64,000 bases of DNA from Ralstonia pickettii. Lineage in GTDB: Bacteria > Pseudomonadota > Gammaproteobacteria > Burkholderiales > Burkholderiaceae. Below, piece after piece: positions 28,829 through 37,918 of this stretch. Each line of letters opens with the position of its first letter. Positions within the stretch are counted from its first letter, which is position 1. The stretch spans positions 3,100,001 to 3,164,000 of the forward strand of contig NZ_CP066771.1 of NCBI RefSeq assembly GCF_016466415.2, given 5' to 3'. The notes under the pieces were generated by a model that made no database searches, had not been told where the DNA came from, and worked only from the letters and a program-made list of their open reading frames with translations. A program made the translations under genes and the position numbers.

Positions 28829-30631
28829 TCAGGCGCTGCGCAGTTTGAACAGCCCAACCGTGCGCGCCAGACCGTGCGCCTGTTCGTTGAGCATGGACGA
28901 TGCAGCCGTCGACTGCTCCACCAGCGCGGCGTTCTGCTGCGTGGCCTGGTCCATCTCGGCGACGCTGCGATCGATCTGGCTGATACCGGTGCTTTGCTCA
29001 TGCATCGCGCCGTCGATCTCGCCGATGATGCGCGCGACACGCTCGATGCCCTGCACGATTTCCTGCATCGTGGCGCCCGCAGCCTGCACGCGTTGCGCGC
29101 CGGTCTTCACGCTGGCCTCCGATGCCTGGATCAGGTCCTTGATTTCGCGGGCGGCCGTGGCGCTGCGTTGCGCCAGCGTGCGCACCTCGCCGGCCACCAC
29201 GGCAAAGCCGCGGCCGTTCTCGCCGGCGCGGGCGGCTTCCACCGCGGCGTTCAGCGCGAGGATGTTGGTCTGGAACGCAATGCTGTCGATCACGCCAATG
29301 ATTTCCGTAATGCGCGCCGAAGACTTGGCGATCTCGTCCATCGTGTTGACGGCGCTGGAGACGACTTCGCCGCCGCGCATGGCGGCCTCGCTTGCGTCGC
29401 TGGCCAGGCGCGTGGCCTGCACGGCCGCATCGGCGGAGTTCTTCACGCTGGTCGTCAGCTCCGTCAACGCGGCAGAGGTTTCCTGCAGGTTGCTGGCCGA
29501 AACCTCGGTGCGGTTGGACAGGTCACGGTTGCCCGCTTCGATCTCGCCCGTGGCGGACTTCATGCTGTCGACGCTGGCGCGCACTTCCAGCAGCACTTCG
29601 CCGATCTTGTCGATGAACGTGTTGAACGAGGCGCTGATCTGGGCGACTTCATCGTTGCCGACCACGGGCAGGCGGTGCGTCAGGTCGCCTCCGCCGGAGC
29701 CGATGGTGTCCATCGCATCGCGCACCTGCGACAGGCGGCGGAACGACTGCGACGTGAAGTACGCGGCGATGCCCACGGCGGCCAGCGTCAGCAGCACCAT
29801 GGCCACGGCCAGCGCCTTGACGACGTTGCGCAAACCGGCGGTGGCTTCGGCCTTGTCCAACGCAATCACGAGATACCAGTCGGTGCCCTGCACAGCCTGC
29901 GCCTTGAGCAGCTTCGGCGCACCGGCCAGTTCAACCTCCAGCGGCGACGTCGCCTTGGCCAGGTTGGCGAGCGTCTCGGCGGTCAGCGATGCCGCCACGT
30001 CGGTGGCCGGCTTGAGCATCAGTTTTGCGTCGGGGTGGGCAATGACCTGACCGTCCTTGGCGACCACGAAGGCCAGGCTCGACGGTGTCGGGTGAACCGC
30101 TGCCACCACCTCGCGCACGCCGTCGAGCGGCACGGCACCGGAGAGCGCGCCGGTGGTTTCGCCGTTCTTGACGAGCGGCGCTGCAAACGAAACGTACGGC
30201 ACGCCGGTCGACACGTCGCCGTAGGGCTTGGTGACGAGCAGTTGGCCTGCGGCAAGGGCCTGCTTATACCAGGGGCGGGCCGTCGGGTCGTAATCCTTCG
30301 GCGTGGTGGCGCTGGTGGAGATGAAGCTCTTGTCGGTCCAGCCGATCGTGATGATGGGGAAGCCGTTGGCGTCGCCCATGTGCTTGCCGAAGCCTTGCGG
30401 GTCACCATGCTCGATCACGCCCGCGGTGGCCTTGACGGCCTGCGCCTTCGCCGCGACCCATTTGTCGATGGCGAGCGTATTGCCGCTGGCGATGGCAGCC
30501 AGGTTCTGGTCGATCGATTCCATCGTGTTGGAGCGCACGATGGAATAGGTGGCAGCGCCGGACAGCGCGAGGGCGCCGACCACCGTAGCCGATGAGATGA
30601 GGAGAATTCGGGTGCGGAGAGAGGAGATCAT
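28829..30631 (-). CDS. Methyl-accepting chemotaxis protein with periplasmic dCACHE sensor
   Basis: A 600-aa two-transmembrane chemoreceptor. TM1 lies near residues 7-29 ([21 protein letters not shown]). A periplasmic double CACHE ligand-binding domain follows, with the signature [31 protein letters not shown]2 is [19 protein letters not shown], then a HAMP linker. The signalling hairpin has [20 protein letters not shown] and [18 protein letters not shown], and interacts with CheA/CheW. There is no C-terminal pentapeptide for CheR docking. The ATG at 30631 was preferred over one nine codons upstream. Ligands of dCACHE receptors are often amino acids, but the ligand here is unknown. Confidence 0.93.
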   Translation of the reverse strand: MISSLRTRILLISSATVVGALALSGAATYSIVRSNTMESIDQNLAAIASGNTLAIDKWVAAKAQAVKATAGVIEHGDPQGFGKHMGDANGFPIITIGWTDKSFISTSATTPKDYDPTARPWYKQALAAGQLLVTKPYGDVSTGVPYVSFAAPLVKNGETTGALSGAVPLDGVREVVAAVHPTPSSLAFVVAKDGQVIAHPDAKLMLKPATDVAASLTAETLANLAKATSPLEVELAGAPKLLKAQAVQGTDWYLVIALDKAEATAGLRNVVKALAVAMVLLTLAAVGIAAYFTSQSFRRLSQVRDAMDTIGSGGGDLTHRLPVVGNDEVAQISASFNTFIDKIGEVLLEVRASVDSMKSATGEIEAGNRDLSNRTEVSASNLQETSAALTELTTSVKNSADAAVQATRLASDASEAAMRGGEVVSSAVNTMDEIAKSSARITEIIGVIDSIAFQTNILALNAAVEAARAGENGRGFAVVAGEVRTLAQRSATAAREIKDLIQASEASVKTGAQRVQAAGATMQEIVQGIERVARIIGEIDGAMHEQSTGISQIDRSVAEMDQATQQNAALVEQSTAASSMLNEQAHGLARTVGLFKLRSA

Positions 30632-31016
30632 GATTCTTCTAGGCCAAACCTTTTCCATGAATCTGACTGCGTACGGTATTTGCCGTAGCGCCCTCCAGAA
30701 CCGACTGCTGGCTGTCGGGGGCCACTCAAGCTGCTACGGCACCGCACACGCGAACTTGAGGCGGCAAAACCCGTTTCCACGAAAGGATGGGGGTGAGAAA
30801 AGGCAAAGCCCCGCGTGATTGCCCAGGCAATCGATCGTGTTGAAACACGCGCTCATGCACGAGGCCCTTCAAATCGACCCCGCCTGCGGAAACCGCAACA
30901 ACACTTGGGCGCGTTGAACACGTTGTAAGACACCCCGGCGTCAGCCCCGATTGCCGCCCCGGCACCGTTTGCAGTACCGACGCTGGCATTCCCTACGCAG
31001 CCGGGAGCCCAGCGCC
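30632..31016. other. Divergent intergenic region, chemoreceptor and fatty acid hydroxylase
   Basis: About 385 bp carrying the upstream regions of two divergent genes. It contains GTTGTAAGAC at 30921-30930, whose reverse complement occurs upstream of the PstS-like gene at 33647-33656. No clear sigma70 promoter or gene is visible. Confidence 0.45.
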
Positions 31017-31946
31017 ATGGCCGTGCTGTTCACCATCCTGAAGATTGCCGTCGTGCTCGTGCTGGTGTCGTCACTGGCCGAGGCGATCGTGCTGTCATTG
31101 AGAAACGGCTTGGGTAGCTACGACTGGAAGGCTGCCGCCGTGTCGGTGGTTGATTTTCTGGTACGCGAGTACCCACTACGCTGGCTGCTGCCGCTGGCGT
31201 TCTGGACGCAAGGCCTGGAATGGGTCTACCAGCATCGTCTCTGGACGCTGCCGATGGACCACTGGACGGGCTGGGCCGCATGCTTTCTTGGCCAGGAGTT
31301 CTGCTACTACTGGTACCACCGCGCCGCGCACCGGGTGCGCTGGTTCTGGTGCACGCACGCCATCCACCATTCGCCGAATGACCTGAACCTGTCCGCCGCC
31401 TACCGCTTCGGCTGGACGGGCCGGTTGACCGGCACGCTCGCGTTCTTTGCGCTGGCGCCTCTGCTGGGCATGCCGCCGCGCATCGTGCTGATGCTGCTGT
31501 CGCTCAACCTGCTGTACCAGTTCTGGATTCACGCCACCTGGATCCCCCGCCTCGGGCCCCTGGAATGGGTGCTCAACACGCCGTCGGCCCACCGTGTGCA
31601 TCACGCGTCCAACCTCGAATATCTGGATGGCAATTACGGCGGCGTGCTGATCGTGTTCGACCGGCTGTTCGGCACCTACATCCCCGAACGCAAAGACGTG
31701 CCGTGCCGCTACGGCCTCGTGCGCCCGATGCGAACGTACAACCTGCTGGTGATCGAATTCGCGCACTGGCGTGCGCTCTGGCACGACCTCAAGACGGCCC
31801 GATCGGCCAGCGAAGTACTGGGTTACCTGTTCCGCCCGCCGGGCTGGCGGCCCGACGGCCATGGCGAAACGACGGAGGATCTGCGTCGCCGCGCCGAGCT
31901 CATTCCTGACGAGCCCGCCGTCGCACCGGCCGTTGCTGCCAACTGA
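31017..31946 (+). CDS. Fatty acid hydroxylase / sterol desaturase superfamily membrane protein
   Basis: A 309-aa membrane-bound di-iron enzyme candidate. The histidine boxes are HRAAH (HxxxH), HAIHHS and HRVHHA (HxxHH type), set among hydrophobic helices. These ligate two irons that activate oxygen for hydroxylation or desaturation of lipids. The conserved LEWVLNTPSAHRVHHASN and FDRLFGTYIPE are family marks. The ATG follows CCGGGAG. The C-terminus is charged and probably cytosolic. It stands alone, so the lipid substrate is unknown; hopanoid, ornithine lipid or sterol-like substrates are possible. Confidence 0.88.
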   Translation: MAVLFTILKIAVVLVLVSSLAEAIVLSLRNGLGSYDWKAAAVSVVDFLVREYPLRWLLPLAFWTQGLEWVYQHRLWTLPMDHWTGWAACFLGQEFCYYWYHRAAHRVRWFWCTHAIHHSPNDLNLSAAYRFGWTGRLTGTLAFFALAPLLGMPPRIVLMLLSLNLLYQFWIHATWIPRLGPLEWVLNTPSAHRVHHASNLEYLDGNYGGVLIVFDRLFGTYIPERKDVPCRYGLVRPMRTYNLLVIEFAHWRALWHDLKTARSASEVLGYLFRPPGWRPDGHGETTEDLRRRAELIPDEPAVAPAVAAN

Positions 31947-31947
31947 C

Positions 31948-32829
31948 CTACGGCAACCGCAGCGTCTGCGCCAAGTGCCCGTACACCACGGCAATCCGCC
32001 GTAAGTGGCGCGATTCCGGATGGGTCAGCAGCCACAGTTCCGATTGATTGGCATCTTGCAGATCCCGCAGCGGCACCAGATCGCGGCGCTCCTGCGCCAT
32101 CAGCAGGGGAAGGATCCCGACGCCCACCCCCATCCCCACCATCTCGGCCGCGATCAGCAGGCTGTTGACGAAGTACGTGGGCATGACCTTGGGGAAATGG
32201 CGTTTGCGCCAACCCACCGACGGGTGATCGGGAATCGCGTCGTCGACCGCCACCCACGGCGTGCGGCCCGCTTCGACATCGGCGTAGGTGATGCCGCTTG
32301 CGCGCCCGGCGTATAGCCCCACGCGAATCGAGCCGATGCGTTTGCCCACCAAATGCTGGGGCGGACGGTGCGTGGCCCGCACGGCAATGTCGGCATCGCG
32401 CCGGGTCAGGCTGGCCAACTCGTTGCTCACCCGGAGGTCGTAGCGCAGATGCGGATGCTGAGCCTGCAGCGCCTTCAACGCGGGCGCGACCAGGCCGACG
32501 AGGATGGTGTCCGTAGTGGTGATGCGTACCGTGCCCGACACCTGATCCGGAACCGCATGCACCGCCGATCGCGCGGCCTCGAGCGCCGATTCCACCTGCT
32601 CGGCCTGTTCCGCGAGCGCGTGCGCCAGGTCCCCCGCCAAGTAACCCGTGCGCGACCGCGCGAACAGCGTGGTGCCCAGCCCGCGCTCGATGCGCTGCAA
32701 GGACCGGAATACCGTGGAGGCATCCACGCCAAGCCGTTCGCCGGCCGCTGCCAGCGTGCCCGTACGCACCATCGCCAGCACGATCTCAAGGTCTGCCGCG
32801 CTCAATCGGTATTGCGTTTGTGCAAGCAT
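31948..32829 (-). CDS. LysR-family transcriptional regulator
   Basis: A 293-aa regulator. The N-terminal winged helix-turn-helix spans about residues 10-68 (DLEIVLAMVRTGTLAAAGERLGVDASTVFRSLQRIERGLGTTLFAR). The co-inducer domain includes GTVRITTTDTILVGLVAPAL and DIAVRATHRPPQHLVGKRI. It is divergent from the glutathione S-transferase gene with about 93 bp between starts and may control it. It ends 1 bp from the stop of the hydroxylase gene (convergent). Its effector is not predictable from sequence. Confidence 0.9.
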   Translation of the reverse strand: MLAQTQYRLSAADLEIVLAMVRTGTLAAAGERLGVDASTVFRSLQRIERGLGTTLFARSRTGYLAGDLAHALAEQAEQVESALEAARSAVHAVPDQVSGTVRITTTDTILVGLVAPALKALQAQHPHLRYDLRVSNELASLTRRDADIAVRATHRPPQHLVGKRIGSIRVGLYAGRASGITYADVEAGRTPWVAVDDAIPDHPSVGWRKRHFPKVMPTYFVNSLLIAAEMVGMGVGVGILPLLMAQERRDLVPLRDLQDANQSELWLLTHPESRHLRRIAVVYGHLAQTLRLP

Positions 32830-32928
32830 GATTTGCTGCTCCGCCTATTTCAATGGCACTGGCGCAATCCTACAGTGTCGTCACCGCCGCCGTTGGCGGC
32901 TTCCCAACCTGTTCACGAGACGATGACC

Positions 32929-33567
32929 ATGAAGCTCTATTACTCCGCTGGCGCCTGCTCGCTGGCCGTGCATATCGCCCTGCGCGAAGTGGGTGCGCAG
33001 TTTGACCTGACCGCCGTCGACCTGACCAAGCACCTCACTGCTGACGGCACGGATTTCTATACGATTTCGCCGCGCGGTTACGTGCCGCTGCTGGAACTGG
33101 CCGACGGCTCGCGCCACACCGAAGGCGCTGCGCTGCTGCAATATGTGGCCGACCTCGACCCGGCGCAGGCGTTGATCGGCAAGCCTGGGAGCGCGCACCG
33201 CCTGGCCGTGATCGAATGGCTCGCCTTTGTCAGCACCGAACTGCATAAAGGCTTCGGCCCGCTCTGGTACAAAGACACCCCCGAAGCCACGCGCCAAGGC
33301 GCTAAAGACAAGCTGGCCAAGCGCTTTGCCGAACTCGACGCGCGCCTTGCCAAACAGCCATACCTGGCCGACACCTACAGCGTGGCCGACGCCTACGCCT
33401 TTGCGGTGCTGAACTGGACGAACATCCTGGCGCTGCCGATGGGCGCCTATCCGAATGTGCAGGCGTATATGGCCCGGGTGGCTGCACGGCCGCACGTGGT
33501 TGAAGCGTTGACGGCGGAAGGCCTGATCAAGGCCAGCGAGGCCAACGAGGCCAGCGCCATCGCCTGA
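32929..33567 (+). CDS. gstA: Glutathione S-transferase, beta class
   Basis: A 212-aa cytosolic enzyme that conjugates glutathione to electrophiles. It matches E. coli GstA closely: MKLYYSAGACSLAVHIALRE with Cys10 and Ser11 of the beta-class active site, PRGYVPLLELADGS (the cis-proline glutathione site), IEWLAFVSTELHKGFGPL and SVADAYAFAVLNW. A second ATG two codons upstream is equally possible. Longer frames upstream run antisense through the LysR gene and were rejected. The divergent LysR gene probably regulates it. Confidence 0.92.
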   Translation: MKLYYSAGACSLAVHIALREVGAQFDLTAVDLTKHLTADGTDFYTISPRGYVPLLELADGSRHTEGAALLQYVADLDPAQALIGKPGSAHRLAVIEWLAFVSTELHKGFGPLWYKDTPEATRQGAKDKLAKRFAELDARLAKQPYLADTYSVADAYAFAVLNWTNILALPMGAYPNVQAYMARVAARPHVVEALTAEGLIKASEANEASAIA

Positions 33568-33646
33568 TCCGGCGCCAGGGAGGGATCGGCGGGGCTTAAA
33601 CAAAACCGCTGATCCCACCCCCTACTCCGCCTAACGTTTGCGGAAC

Positions 33647-33690
33647 GTCTTACAACATATCCCCATGTTGTAGATAGGCTCTATCTGCGT
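33647..33690. promoter_or_regulatory. Twin inverted repeats upstream of the PstS-like gene
   Basis: ACAACAT and ATGTTGT form a 7-bp inverted repeat around ATCCCC, directly followed by AGATAG/CTATCT around GGCT. They lie 80-110 bp before the ATG, with a TACAAT -10 candidate at 33720-33725. They resemble operator half-sites; no known consensus was matched. Confidence 0.4.
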
Positions 33691-33763
33691 GAGATGGCGC
33701 GTTGTCACACTTGCGTCGCTACAATCGCATGCTTTGCGTTTTCTGCAGTCCGCAGGTCTCCCC

Positions 33764-34825
33764 ATGTTCAAGCACGTTGTTTTCGCCCTGGCCGTTGCGG
33801 TTGCGGGCTTGCCGGTCCTCGCGCGCGCGGAAGTGCGCGGCGCAGGTTCGACCGCCGCTGCGCCGGTCTATCGTGTCTGGTCGGCAGGGTATGCCGCATC
33901 GTCAGGCGTTACGCTCAGCTATGACGCGGTGGGCTCGGGGGAAGGCCTGAAGCGCATTCGCGCAGGCGCCGTGGATTTCGGTGCGTCCGACGTGCCACTC
34001 TCCAGCGCGGACGCCGCCAAGGCGGGCCTCGTCTGCGTGCCATCGGTGGTGACGGGTGCGGTGCCGTTCGTGAATCTGCCGGGCGTGCCGCGCGGTCAAC
34101 TCAAATTGACGGGCGAACTGCTGGCGCAGATCTTCCTCGGCAAGGTCGAGAGCTGGGATGCGCCCGAGCTGCGCGCGCTGAACCCCGGTGTGACGCTGCC
34201 CAAGCTGAAGATCCATCCGGTCGTGCGCGCCGATGGCTCAGGCACGACGTACCACTTCACCGACTATCTGAGCGCAGTCAGCGCCGACTGGAAAAGCACG
34301 TACGGCACCAAGTCGACGATCAACTGGCCGGCAGGCTTCACCGCGGCAAAGGGCAGCGGCGATGTGGTCAAAGCGGTGCAGGCCACGCCCGGCGCCATCG
34401 GTTACGTCGACTACAACTACATCCTCGACAACGACCTGAGCGGCGTGCAACTGCGCAATGTGGCAGGCCGCTTCGTCAGCGCCCAGGTGAGCGGCTTCCG
34501 CGAGGCCGTGATGCAGAGCGCGTGGAACCGCAAGGGCGACTTTACCGCGCCCTTGGTGAACCTGCCGGGGGCGGAGACGTGGCCGATCACCATGGGCACC
34601 TTCATCGTCGTGCCGGCAGTCAGCGCGTCGGGCCCGCGCACGCTGGCCGCGCTGAAGTTTCTGACGTGGGGTTACTTCCACGGCGACGAGCTGGCCGCGC
34701 GTGCGAAGTTCGTGCCGTTGCCCGAGCGCGTGCAGGCGATTGCGTATCGTGAGCTGGCCCGCGTGACGGACGTATCGGGTGCTGCCATCGGCCTGCAGAG
34801 CATGCCCGCGAACTGGGGGAAATGA
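33764..34825 (+). CDS. PstS-like phosphate-binding protein, orphan
   Basis: A 353-aa secreted protein with a signal peptide (MFKHVVFALAVAVAGLPVLARA) and a PstS-type body: RGAGSTAAAPVYRVWSAGY, DAVGSGEGLKRIRAGAVDFGASDVPL, VRADGSGTTYHFTDYL and GYVDYNYI. In PstS these segments surround the phosphate site. No pstC, pstA, pstB or phoU genes are nearby, so it is an orphan copy that could feed a distant Pst complex, sense phosphate, or act outside the cell. Its start is the only ATG before the signal peptide and has a weak ribosome binding site. Confidence 0.85.
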   Translation: MFKHVVFALAVAVAGLPVLARAEVRGAGSTAAAPVYRVWSAGYAASSGVTLSYDAVGSGEGLKRIRAGAVDFGASDVPLSSADAAKAGLVCVPSVVTGAVPFVNLPGVPRGQLKLTGELLAQIFLGKVESWDAPELRALNPGVTLPKLKIHPVVRADGSGTTYHFTDYLSAVSADWKSTYGTKSTINWPAGFTAAKGSGDVVKAVQATPGAIGYVDYNYILDNDLSGVQLRNVAGRFVSAQVSGFREAVMQSAWNRKGDFTAPLVNLPGAETWPITMGTFIVVPAVSASGPRTLAALKFLTWGYFHGDELAARAKFVPLPERVQAIAYRELARVTDVSGAAIGLQSMPANWGK

Positions 34826-34997
34826 TCCTCGCCGGTGCAGTGTCTGCAACAGCAACAGCACCGCTGTGATGCCGCACGGGCTGCCCGCTGAAAGCTTTGC
34901 AACAAGGCTGGATTGTTCCGGCGCGTTTCCTATAGTGATGACTCGCCGCGCACGACAGCCCCGCGCGTCACTGCCAAAGCAACGACGGGAGGGAATC

Positions 34998-35201
34998 ATG
35001 GGCACCGCCATCGCAGACCAGGACGAGCAGATCCAGCAGATCGCACAGGACACCGGCGCACCGGCCGATCTCGTCCGCGAGCAGTACATGCAGACAATGC
35101 GCACATTGGCCGCCGATGCCAGCGTGCACGACTATCTCTCGCTGTTTGTCACACGCCGGGTGCTCGCTGCGTTCCGCCAGCGCCGCACGCCGACGCGCTA
35201 A
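34998..35201 (+). CDS. Small DUF3562-type protein
   Basis: A 67-aa cytosolic protein of a small Burkholderiales family (DUF3562-like). It is helical: IQQIAQDTGAPADLVREQYMQTMRTL is followed by VHDYLSLFVTRRVLAAFRQR. There is no signal peptide. The ATG is preceded by GGGAGGGAATC, an excellent ribosome binding site, which sets the start against longer upstream frames. The function is unknown. It ends 14 bp before the convergent esterase stop. Confidence 0.78.
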   Translation: MGTAIADQDEQIQQIAQDTGAPADLVREQYMQTMRTLAADASVHDYLSLFVTRRVLAAFRQRRTPTR

Positions 35202-35215
35202 GCCCTGTCCCTCGC

Positions 35216-36163
35216 TTACTCCCCGCTGATCATTCCCACGAATGCATGCGCCGCGCGGCGCATCCATTCGCGTGCGCGCTCTGCCTCGAACTGGATGCGC
35301 GCAAAGGCGTGCGTCATGCCCGAGGCTTCGATGGTGATGACCTGGGCGCCGTGCTGCACGAGGTAGTCGGCGTATTGCAGGCCGTCGTCGCGCAGCACAT
35401 CGTGGGCGGCCACGATGACGACCGTATCAGGCGGCGTATAGGCTGGCGGGCGCGCCATCAGGAAGATGCGTGGGTCCTGCTCGGCGAGCGGTTTGGCGAG
35501 CGCTTCTGCGCCGATGTATTTCTCCCAGTACCAGCGCATTTCATCGCGTGTGAGGCCAGGGCCTTGTGCAAACGCGTTGTAGCTCTCGCTGCCGAAAGCC
35601 GGCGTGGTGACGGGGTACAGCAGGAACTGCGCGTTGACGAGACCAGGACGCATGCCCTGTGCAGCCTGCACCGCGAGATGGCCGCCCGCGCTGTCGCCGC
35701 CCACCGCGATGAAGTCCGGAGCGAAGCCGAGGTGCGCGCGCTGCTCCGCCAGATACACGAGCGCGTCGCGTGCATCGTCGGCCGGCGTGGGAAACGCGTG
35801 CTCGGGCGCAAGGCGGTAATCGACACTCACCACGACGCAACGTGTGTCCTGCGCCAGCAATGCAGCAAGCATGCGGTGCGTTGTGCGCGGTGCGCCGACC
35901 ACCCATCCGCCGCCGTGAAACCACACCAGCAAACGCGGCGTTGCCACACCCTTCGGACGAAAGACGATGGCGTCGAGCGTGCGCCCGGCAAGCGGCAGGC
36001 TGAGATCGGAAACTTCAACGCCGTCGGGATCGGGACGATCGGACACAGCCGCAATCGCCTCGAATCGTGCGCGCTGTGCGGCGGCATCTTCAGGTGGCGG
36101 CAAGGCGCCGAACTGTTCGGCAAGACGTTGGTAGAACTGCAGGATGTGCGGATCGACGGCCAT
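35216..36163 (-). CDS. Alpha/beta hydrolase, hormone-sensitive lipase family esterase
   Basis: A 315-aa cytosolic esterase. The oxyanion-hole motif HGGGW, the nucleophile elbow GDSAGG (Ser), the acid region VIVAAHDVLRDDGLQYADYL and the catalytic His in GMTHAF are all present and in order, as in bacterial HSL-type carboxylesterases acting on short-chain esters. The ATG at 36163 (MAVDPHILQFYQRLAEQ) matches family starts; the longer frame adds 18 residues. It is convergent with the DUF3562 gene. Confidence 0.93.
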   Translation of the reverse strand: MAVDPHILQFYQRLAEQFGALPPPEDAAAQRARFEAIAAVSDRPDPDGVEVSDLSLPLAGRTLDAIVFRPKGVATPRLLVWFHGGGWVVGAPRTTHRMLAALLAQDTRCVVVSVDYRLAPEHAFPTPADDARDALVYLAEQRAHLGFAPDFIAVGGDSAGGHLAVQAAQGMRPGLVNAQFLLYPVTTPAFGSESYNAFAQGPGLTRDEMRWYWEKYIGAEALAKPLAEQDPRIFLMARPPAYTPPDTVVIVAAHDVLRDDGLQYADYLVQHGAQVITIEASGMTHAFARIQFEAERAREWMRRAAHAFVGMISGE

Positions 36164-36293
36164 GATGTAAGCGGGATGCGATGACCGCCCAAGTGTAGCG
36201 CGCCGCGCTGGCTTCAATCGCCCGATAGGTCAGGAATCCGAACGGCAGGAGCGGCAGTGCCGCCGTGTCTCTCACGGGGCATCGGTACAGCAT

Positions 36294-36755
36294 TCATTCT
36301 TGCTCGCCAATACCGAGTCGCCAGTGTTCGATCTTTGTGCAGCGGTCTTGCACTGCCGGAATGCCGGCGTTGCGCGCCACGGCCATCGCCTCGTCGTTCA
36401 CGATGCCGAGCTGCACCCAGATGCCGCCCACGCCCAACGTCACGGCTTCCTGCACCACGGGCAGAACCTGTTCTGAGCGACGGAAGATATCGACCAGATC
36501 GATGCGCTGGCCCGCGGCGGCCAGGGTCGTCGCCGCTTCAGTGAGCGTGGCATAGCAGGGCTCGCCGAGCACGTCTTCGCCCGCGTGCAGCGGATTGACG
36601 GGCACGATGCGATAGCCGGCCTGCTGCAGATAGCGCGCCACGTCATAGCTGGGCCGCGTGGGGCGCGGCGACAGCCCGACCACGGCGATGGTCTTGCCTG
36701 ACAGCAGCCCGCGCATGGTGGCTTGTTCGTCGACGTAGGAAGGATAGGCGGACAT
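36294..36755 (-). CDS. CoA-binding protein, YccU-like
   Basis: A 153-aa Rossmann-fold protein of the CoA-binding (succinyl-CoA synthetase alpha-like) family. The nucleotide loop AVVGLSPRPTRPSYDVARYLQQAGYRIVPVNP is at residues 25-56. RIDLVDIFRRSEQVLPVVQEAV and GIWVQLGIVNDEA follow, as in E. coli YccU. The start at MSAYPSYVDEQ is 42 nt inside the longest frame. A DUF3298 gene lies upstream on the same strand, with its stop at 36776, 20 bp before this ATG, so they may be co-transcribed. The function is unknown. Confidence 0.88.
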   Translation of the reverse strand: MSAYPSYVDEQATMRGLLSGKTIAVVGLSPRPTRPSYDVARYLQQAGYRIVPVNPLHAGEDVLGEPCYATLTEAATTLAAAGQRIDLVDIFRRSEQVLPVVQEAVTLGVGGIWVQLGIVNDEAMAVARNAGIPAVQDRCTKIEHWRLGIGEQE

Positions 36756-36775
36756 GGTTGGCGATGCAGAGGCAA

Positions 36776-37918
36776 TCAGGTTATGGGCCGCTTGCAAGCG
36801 GTGCCCAGGTCGTCGAAGCGCACGGCGGCATGGAACGCGCCCGACGAATACGGCCCCACCTCATACGGCCCGTAGTGCACGACGATACGGTCACCTTGCA
36901 GCGTAAACGGAAACGCGGCGTTACGCAGGTCGCGCTCCTTCAGCGCGCCGCGTGGCGCATCAGGTGCGCCTTCGCGCTTGAGCGCATCGACAATCTGCGT
37001 ATTGAAACTCTGCAGGCAGGCGGGCGTGGGTTTCAGCATTTCGGCCAGGGCGATGGGCTGAAACCCTTGGCCGGTGCGTCGCCAGTTGCCGGCCGTGAAG
37101 CTGTAGTTGCCATGCGCGCCGCCGCTGTACGCCCACACCATGCGCAACAGGCTCACGGTGTCGCCCAGGCCGACGGCGCTGATGCGGACGACGCATTCGG
37201 TGTCGTATTGGTCGCACTTGCGCACGCGCAGCGACTGGATCAGCGCGTCGACGGCGGCATCGCCCGTCACTGGATAGCGCTCGGTCAGCTTGGCCTGGCC
37301 GAAAGCGCCTGTGAACTCGTGATAGCGCGCCACGCGCTTGAGCGTGAAGGGTTGACTGCGGCCACCATCGCTCCAGGTGCCGGTGGCGGTGGAACCGTCG
37401 GCCGACAGCGCACCAGAGAGCGTGCCGCCCTCGCGCACGACGGGCTGACCAGCCGAATCGAGCGCTTCTGCGCGCTCACGCCACACGAAGCGGCGCTCGG
37501 GTACGTTGCGCCCTTCGATGGTCCAGAGGGTGCGGCCCTGAGGCCGGTCGTCGTAGGCTTCGCCAGTCAGCGTGTCGGCCACCGGGTCCTTGTCCGCGTC
37601 CTGCTCTCTGGGTGGTGGGTCGTACACGTTCAGCCAGACATTCCACCCTGGGCTGTCGGCGCCTTTTCCCACCGTGCCCTGCCAGAAACTACCCGCCAGA
37701 CGCTCGTGCTGCTCTTTCGCTTTTGCAAGAGGGGCAGTTGGTGCAGAAGCAACAGGTGCGGAGGCTGCCGGCGCACTCGTCGAGCTGGCAGGCGCAGCGG
37801 CGGCCGCTTCTGTGCCGCCCTGTGCGGCCCCGACCCCGCCAAGTGCCCCGATCAAGGTAACAAAAACGCCGGCTCTCACCGGCTTCCGCAACACATGGTG
37901 CAGCGCATGCCTGTGCAT
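36776..37918 (-). CDS. Secreted DUF3298-domain protein
   Basis: A 380-aa protein with a basic N-terminus, a hydrophobic signal segment (AGVFVTLIGALGGVGAAQGG) and a low-complexity Ala/Ser/Pro linker up to about residue 65. The C-terminal half has MVWAYSGGAHGNYSFTAGNW and VHYGPYEVGPYSSGAFHAAV, the pattern of the DUF3298/RsiV-like domain, which in other bacteria occurs in envelope proteins and anti-sigma factors. There is no transmembrane anchor or sigma gene nearby, so a soluble periplasmic or lipoprotein-like role is more likely. A cysteine pair (KCDQYDTEC) may form a disulfide. Confidence 0.75.
   Translation of the reverse strand: MHRHALHHVLRKPVRAGVFVTLIGALGGVGAAQGGTEAAAAAPASSTSAPAASAPVASAPTAPLAKAKEQHERLAGSFWQGTVGKGADSPGWNVWLNVYDPPPREQDADKDPVADTLTGEAYDDRPQGRTLWTIEGRNVPERRFVWRERAEALDSAGQPVVREGGTLSGALSADGSTATGTWSDGGRSQPFTLKRVARYHEFTGAFGQAKLTERYPVTGDAAVDALIQSLRVRKCDQYDTECVVRISAVGLGDTVSLLRMVWAYSGGAHGNYSFTAGNWRRTGQGFQPIALAEMLKPTPACLQSFNTQIVDALKREGAPDAPRGALKERDLRNAAFPFTLQGDRIVVHYGPYEVGPYSSGAFHAAVRFDDLGTACKRPIT

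Noticed and set aside
28697-30595. A 632-codon plus-strand frame
   Set aside because: Antisense to the chemoreceptor, with no domain.
32353-32928. An extension of GstA upstream of the ATG
   Set aside because: It is antisense to the LysR gene. The conserved GST start is MKLYYSAGACS at 32929.
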